From assembly GCA_006226375.1 (NCBI GenBank), contig SBHC01000052.1:1-64000 (forward strand): 64,000 nucleotides of DNA. The letters run 5' to 3'. The notes under the pieces were generated by a model. That model made no database searches. It saw only the letters and a list, made by a program, of their open reading frames with translations, and was not told the origin of the DNA. The translations under genes were made by a program, and so were the position numbers. Below are positions 61,330-64,000 of this stretch, one piece after another. The DNA is from Deltaproteobacteria bacterium (GTDB taxonomy: Bacteria > Myxococcota_C > UBA6777). Each line of letters opens with the position of its first letter. Within the stretch, counting starts at the first letter, position 1.

Positions 61330-63975
61330 TTAGCGGTAGTTACAGACCCAGACGCGGATGGAGTCGCGGTTGAAGCCGATGAGCGCGCGACGGAGGGTGT
61401 CGTACTCGACCAGGGTTGTGGCCTTGCCTTTGGTGATGCTGCGACCGCTGCCCGAGACGGTGCGGGTTTTGCCGTCTTCTTTGGGGGGGATGTACACGCT
61501 GTTGTACTTGATGGTGTTGTCGGTGGAGCCGCTGGCTTTGCCTACGCTGAAGAAGAAGCTTCGCTCCGGGTTGTAGCTAAAGTGGAGCGCGTTGGTGACT
61601 CCAAATTCGACCTTGCCGTCCATCTCGGTCGCGGTGGGGGTTGCGCCGTTTTGGAAGGACCAGACGTAGGTAAGGCCATCAATCAGGGACACAAAGATGA
61701 ACTCTTCGTTGTTGCTGTCGGTGTAGAAGGTGATGCCATAGATCGCCTTGCCGTAGGTCTTGAGCACCTTGGAGGTGGGCTGCGCTCCGATGCTCCAGAG
61801 ACGAAGCTGTTGGTCGTCGCCACCTGTCACAACCCACTTGTTGGACTTGTGGAAGGCCAGGGCTCTGACTGACTTGGTGTGACCTGTCAGAGTTTGGACC
61901 TGTGCATACGCTCCACTCTGGCCTTGGCTGAAGATGTCAACGCTGTTGTTCACGACGACGCCCATGTGGGTGCTGTCGCTGGAGAAGTCTACCTTGACGA
62001 AGGGCACGCGCGGTGTGCCTGGGAACGACTTGACCAACGTTTGCGCGACCTTCAGGGTGTACTTTCCTTGTCCGTCCGATTGGACATCGTAGCTTTGGAT
62101 GTGCCGGTTGGTGTTGACCACCAGGAGCTTACCATCCGGTGAAAAGGTGAGCGACTGGATGTATTCGTTGAATTGCTCGTCGGGGGAGGCGTTCTGTCTG
62201 TGGAGGACCTGACCCGTTTGGGTGTTGAGCAACATAATCCAACCGCGGCTGTTGCCGATGGCTGCGAGGGTTCCCTTCTTGTAGATGGCGTACTTGGAGC
62301 CAAAACCAGCCACAAACTCGGCTTTCTTGGGTGCAGCGGTGGAGTCGTCCCAGCGGAACATCGAGCCGTAGCTTTGGGTGTACATGTCGCCGGTTGTGGG
62401 GTGGAAGCCTACCTTCTGGATCTCCGAGATGAACTGGGTCGAGATCTCGTAGACTTTTTCTTCGGTTCCTGCTGGAACGCCCTGTGCATCGGTGGAAATG
62501 TCCAAGGTCAGGATCTTGGTGTAGTTGAAGGGCGCCAGCACCAAACGATCAAGCTTGGGGTGAAAGGCTATGGTGCGGAACTCGGGGTCGACAGGAGAAC
62601 CCAAGGGGATACGTTTGAGCAACTTAAGCTCGGGGACGGAGTACAGGTCCAGGGAGCTATAGTGAGCCAGCGTGAGGAGCTTGCCGTTGGGATGAATCGT
62701 GAGGCGCGACTTCTGGAACTCGTTGCCGTTTTCGTACCCTTTGATCTCGGGGACAACCTTGCGCTTGAACTCCAGCGATATGCCGTTGGCGTCGAGGCTT
62801 GCGCGGAAATGGAAGAGCCGAACGGTGCGTGTGCGGGTCTTGGAGTCGTAGACAAACTGGTAGAGAATCAGGTCACGACCGTCGCCACCCCAAGCCAACA
62901 TGTACACCTGCTCGATAGGTAGAATTGCATAGCTTCGGACGCTTGGCTGACCTTTGGCGTCGTAGCTCAAACCCCACACCGTAATCTTCTTCCCGTCGGA
63001 CTGTGCGATAAGATCGGCCTGCTTGTTGAGGTCGAAGGTGCTGATGTAGTTATCGGTGGGGGGGAGTCCCATCAACCACTCGATCTTTCCACCTTTCAAC
63101 TCGTTGGGTGCTGCCGGAAAGGTCAGACGCGAAAGCTTCAAGCTCTTGCCATCGTCGTTGCGCTCCAGCGCGATCTTGCGCGAACTGCTGTAGGCATACA
63201 CGTCGGTTTTGGAGAAGGCGATGTGGTAAGCCGGCGGGCTGTAATGCAGCTCATAATCCAACGAGCAGGTCGTGTTGGGTTGAACGCAGCCTTCGTCGAC
63301 GTAGCCGTCGCAGTCGTTGTCGATATCGTCGCAGACTTCGCGGTCTTTGGGGTCGTTGGAGTGTTCTGGAATCGCGCGTCCCTGACAGGCTCCCCATGAC
63401 TGGTCAAACTGACACATCTGCTTGCCGCGAGCGCAGGAGGTGGTGTCGCTGGAGTAGTGTTTGGTGCGGCAGTCCTGGGTTGCACCGGACAAGCACTCTC
63501 CCTTGGCGAGGGTTTGAACCTTGGGAGCGGGGACTTTGTAGTCGTCGTCGGGTGTGACGCTTGGGTCGTCGGTGACAGGTCCGCTGTCCGTGGGGCCAGC
63601 GTCGATACCGGGGCCGTTGTCTGTGGGACCTCCGTCGGTGGTGCCTGGCTCGCTGGAACCACCTTCTCGGGGCTGGGGAGGCTCTGTGTTGGTGGGTTCC
63701 GTGGTGCCACCGTCAGTGGGGGCAACGCTCTTGCAGGTCTGTTGCTGACACAGCAAGGGAGACTGGCAATCTTGGGTCAACTGGCAGGACTGTCCAGGTC
63801 CTTTGGTGCCTGCACCCACCGCTTTGCAAAGTCCTTGAAGACAGACCGCATCGTTCGCACAGTCGGCGTTTTCGGTGCACTGGGAGATGGGTCCAACAAT
63901 GTATCCACAACCAACGAAGAACATTCCAGCGAGAACAAAGCCGCTCAGGGCTGCGAGAAGCTTAATGTGTTTCAT
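61330..63975 (-). CDS. Lipoprotein with Cys-rich, MopE-type and beta-propeller (WD40-like) parts
   Basis: The ATG at 63975 follows AAAGGA and gives 881 residues. The signal LSGFVLAGMFFVGC carries the lipobox Cys. The start holds two Cys-rich modules (CTENADCANDAVCLQGLC and CQLTQDCQSPLLCQQQTC) like those in the giant lipoprotein, then a Pro/Thr/Gly-rich linker, a MopE motif CDDIDNDCDGYVDEGC near residue 225, and a long beta-propeller-like region to the end, with WD-type blades (VRALAFHKSNKWVVTGGDDQ, QLRLWSIGAQPTSKVLK, SLTFSPDGKLLVVNTNRH). Such proteins are outer-membrane-linked scaffolds. The neighbour upstream cannot be seen. Function not assigned beyond surface binding. Confidence 0.83.
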   Translation of the reverse strand: MKHIKLLAALSGFVLAGMFFVGCGYIVGPISQCTENADCANDAVCLQGLCKAVGAGTKGPGQSCQLTQDCQSPLLCQQQTCKSVAPTDGGTTEPTNTEPPQPREGGSSEPGTTDGGPTDNGPGIDAGPTDSGPVTDDPSVTPDDDYKVPAPKVQTLAKGECLSGATQDCRTKHYSSDTTSCARGKQMCQFDQSWGACQGRAIPEHSNDPKDREVCDDIDNDCDGYVDEGCVQPNTTCSLDYELHYSPPAYHIAFSKTDVYAYSSSRKIALERNDDGKSLKLSRLTFPAAPNELKGGKIEWLMGLPPTDNYISTFDLNKQADLIAQSDGKKITVWGLSYDAKGQPSVRSYAILPIEQVYMLAWGGDGRDLILYQFVYDSKTRTRTVRLFHFRASLDANGISLEFKRKVVPEIKGYENGNEFQKSRLTIHPNGKLLTLAHYSSLDLYSVPELKLLKRIPLGSPVDPEFRTIAFHPKLDRLVLAPFNYTKILTLDISTDAQGVPAGTEEKVYEISTQFISEIQKVGFHPTTGDMYTQSYGSMFRWDDSTAAPKKAEFVAGFGSKYAIYKKGTLAAIGNSRGWIMLLNTQTGQVLHRQNASPDEQFNEYIQSLTFSPDGKLLVVNTNRHIQSYDVQSDGQGKYTLKVAQTLVKSFPGTPRVPFVKVDFSSDSTHMGVVVNNSVDIFSQGQSGAYAQVQTLTGHTKSVRALAFHKSNKWVVTGGDDQQLRLWSIGAQPTSKVLKTYGKAIYGITFYTDSNNEEFIFVSLIDGLTYVWSFQNGATPTATEMDGKVEFGVTNALHFSYNPERSFFFSVGKASGSTDNTIKYNSVYIPPKEDGKTRTVSGSGRSITKGKATTLVEYDTLRRALIGFNRDSIRVWVCNYR

Positions 63976-64000
63976 GACAAAGAATCCTTTCAAGGACAAA

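Overview
The window looks like a chromosomal segment from a Gram-negative predatory or social-type bacterium of the old deltaproteobacterial assemblage, most like Myxococcota or Bradymonadota. The basis is the mixture of secreted lipoproteins with short Cys-rich repeats and MopE-like 'CNGKDDDCDG' motifs, a very long SWI2/SNF2 ATPase, a chemically odd NRPS-PKS locus, and frequent TTG/GTG starts with good Shine-Dalgarno sequences. The taxonomic guess is inference, since no rRNA or tRNA gene was found here. No CRISPR array, insertion sequence or phage module was seen.

Region by region. 1-6 kb: a truncated lipoprotein with a TIM-barrel fold, then a four-gene aromatic catabolic operon: maleylacetate reductase, hydroxyquinol 1,2-dioxygenase, an FAD phenol hydroxylase of the TfdB type, and a beta-keto acid cleavage enzyme. 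Together they can convert a phenol to hydroxyquinol, maleylacetate and 3-oxoadipate, with the last enzyme replacing the usual CoA-transferase and thiolase. 6-7 kb: a broken SpoIIM-family membrane gene. 7-11 kb: an STN-domain secreted protein followed by a histidine kinase and an OmpR-type regulator. 11-17 kb: a 1391-residue SNF2 ATPase and a MopE-repeat lipoprotein. 17-19 kb: a dienelactone-hydrolase-like protein and an alpha/beta hydrolase that lacks its nucleophile.

19-33.5 kb: the most unusual locus, a tightly overlapping minus-strand operon encoding an NRPS (A-T-C-[lone A C-terminal piece]-acyl ligase-KR-T), a PKS (KS-AT-ACP-TE), an intact patatin and a patatin paralogue that has lost both catalytic residues. 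A small SnoaL-like protein lies just upstream. 34-37.5 kb: three tandem AIM24 paralogues and two small exported or membrane proteins. 37.7-41.1 kb: an ABC-2 exporter with its own winged-helix regulator. 41.3-43.5 kb: a 730-residue orphan protein that I read as a possible clan-CD (caspase/gingipain-like) His-Cys hydrolase with a perfect EF-hand loop.

43.5-64 kb: cytochrome P450, an outer-membrane barrel, an EGF-like lipoprotein, a zinc alcohol dehydrogenase, a 1200-residue lipoprotein with 41 four-cysteine modules and a fibrinogen-like end, a basic secreted protein, an FAD monooxygenase with a membrane partner, an FG-GAP/ASPIC lipoprotein, a DEAD-box helicase with a DEVD motif, an NAD-binding epimerase-like protein, a 203-bp-period duplicated coding-like relic, and a WD40-type lipoprotein. 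Five genes share the Cys-rich or MopE surface-protein style, which suggests a cell-surface adhesin or scavenging repertoire. Several leaders carry perfect inverted repeats that may be regulatory.
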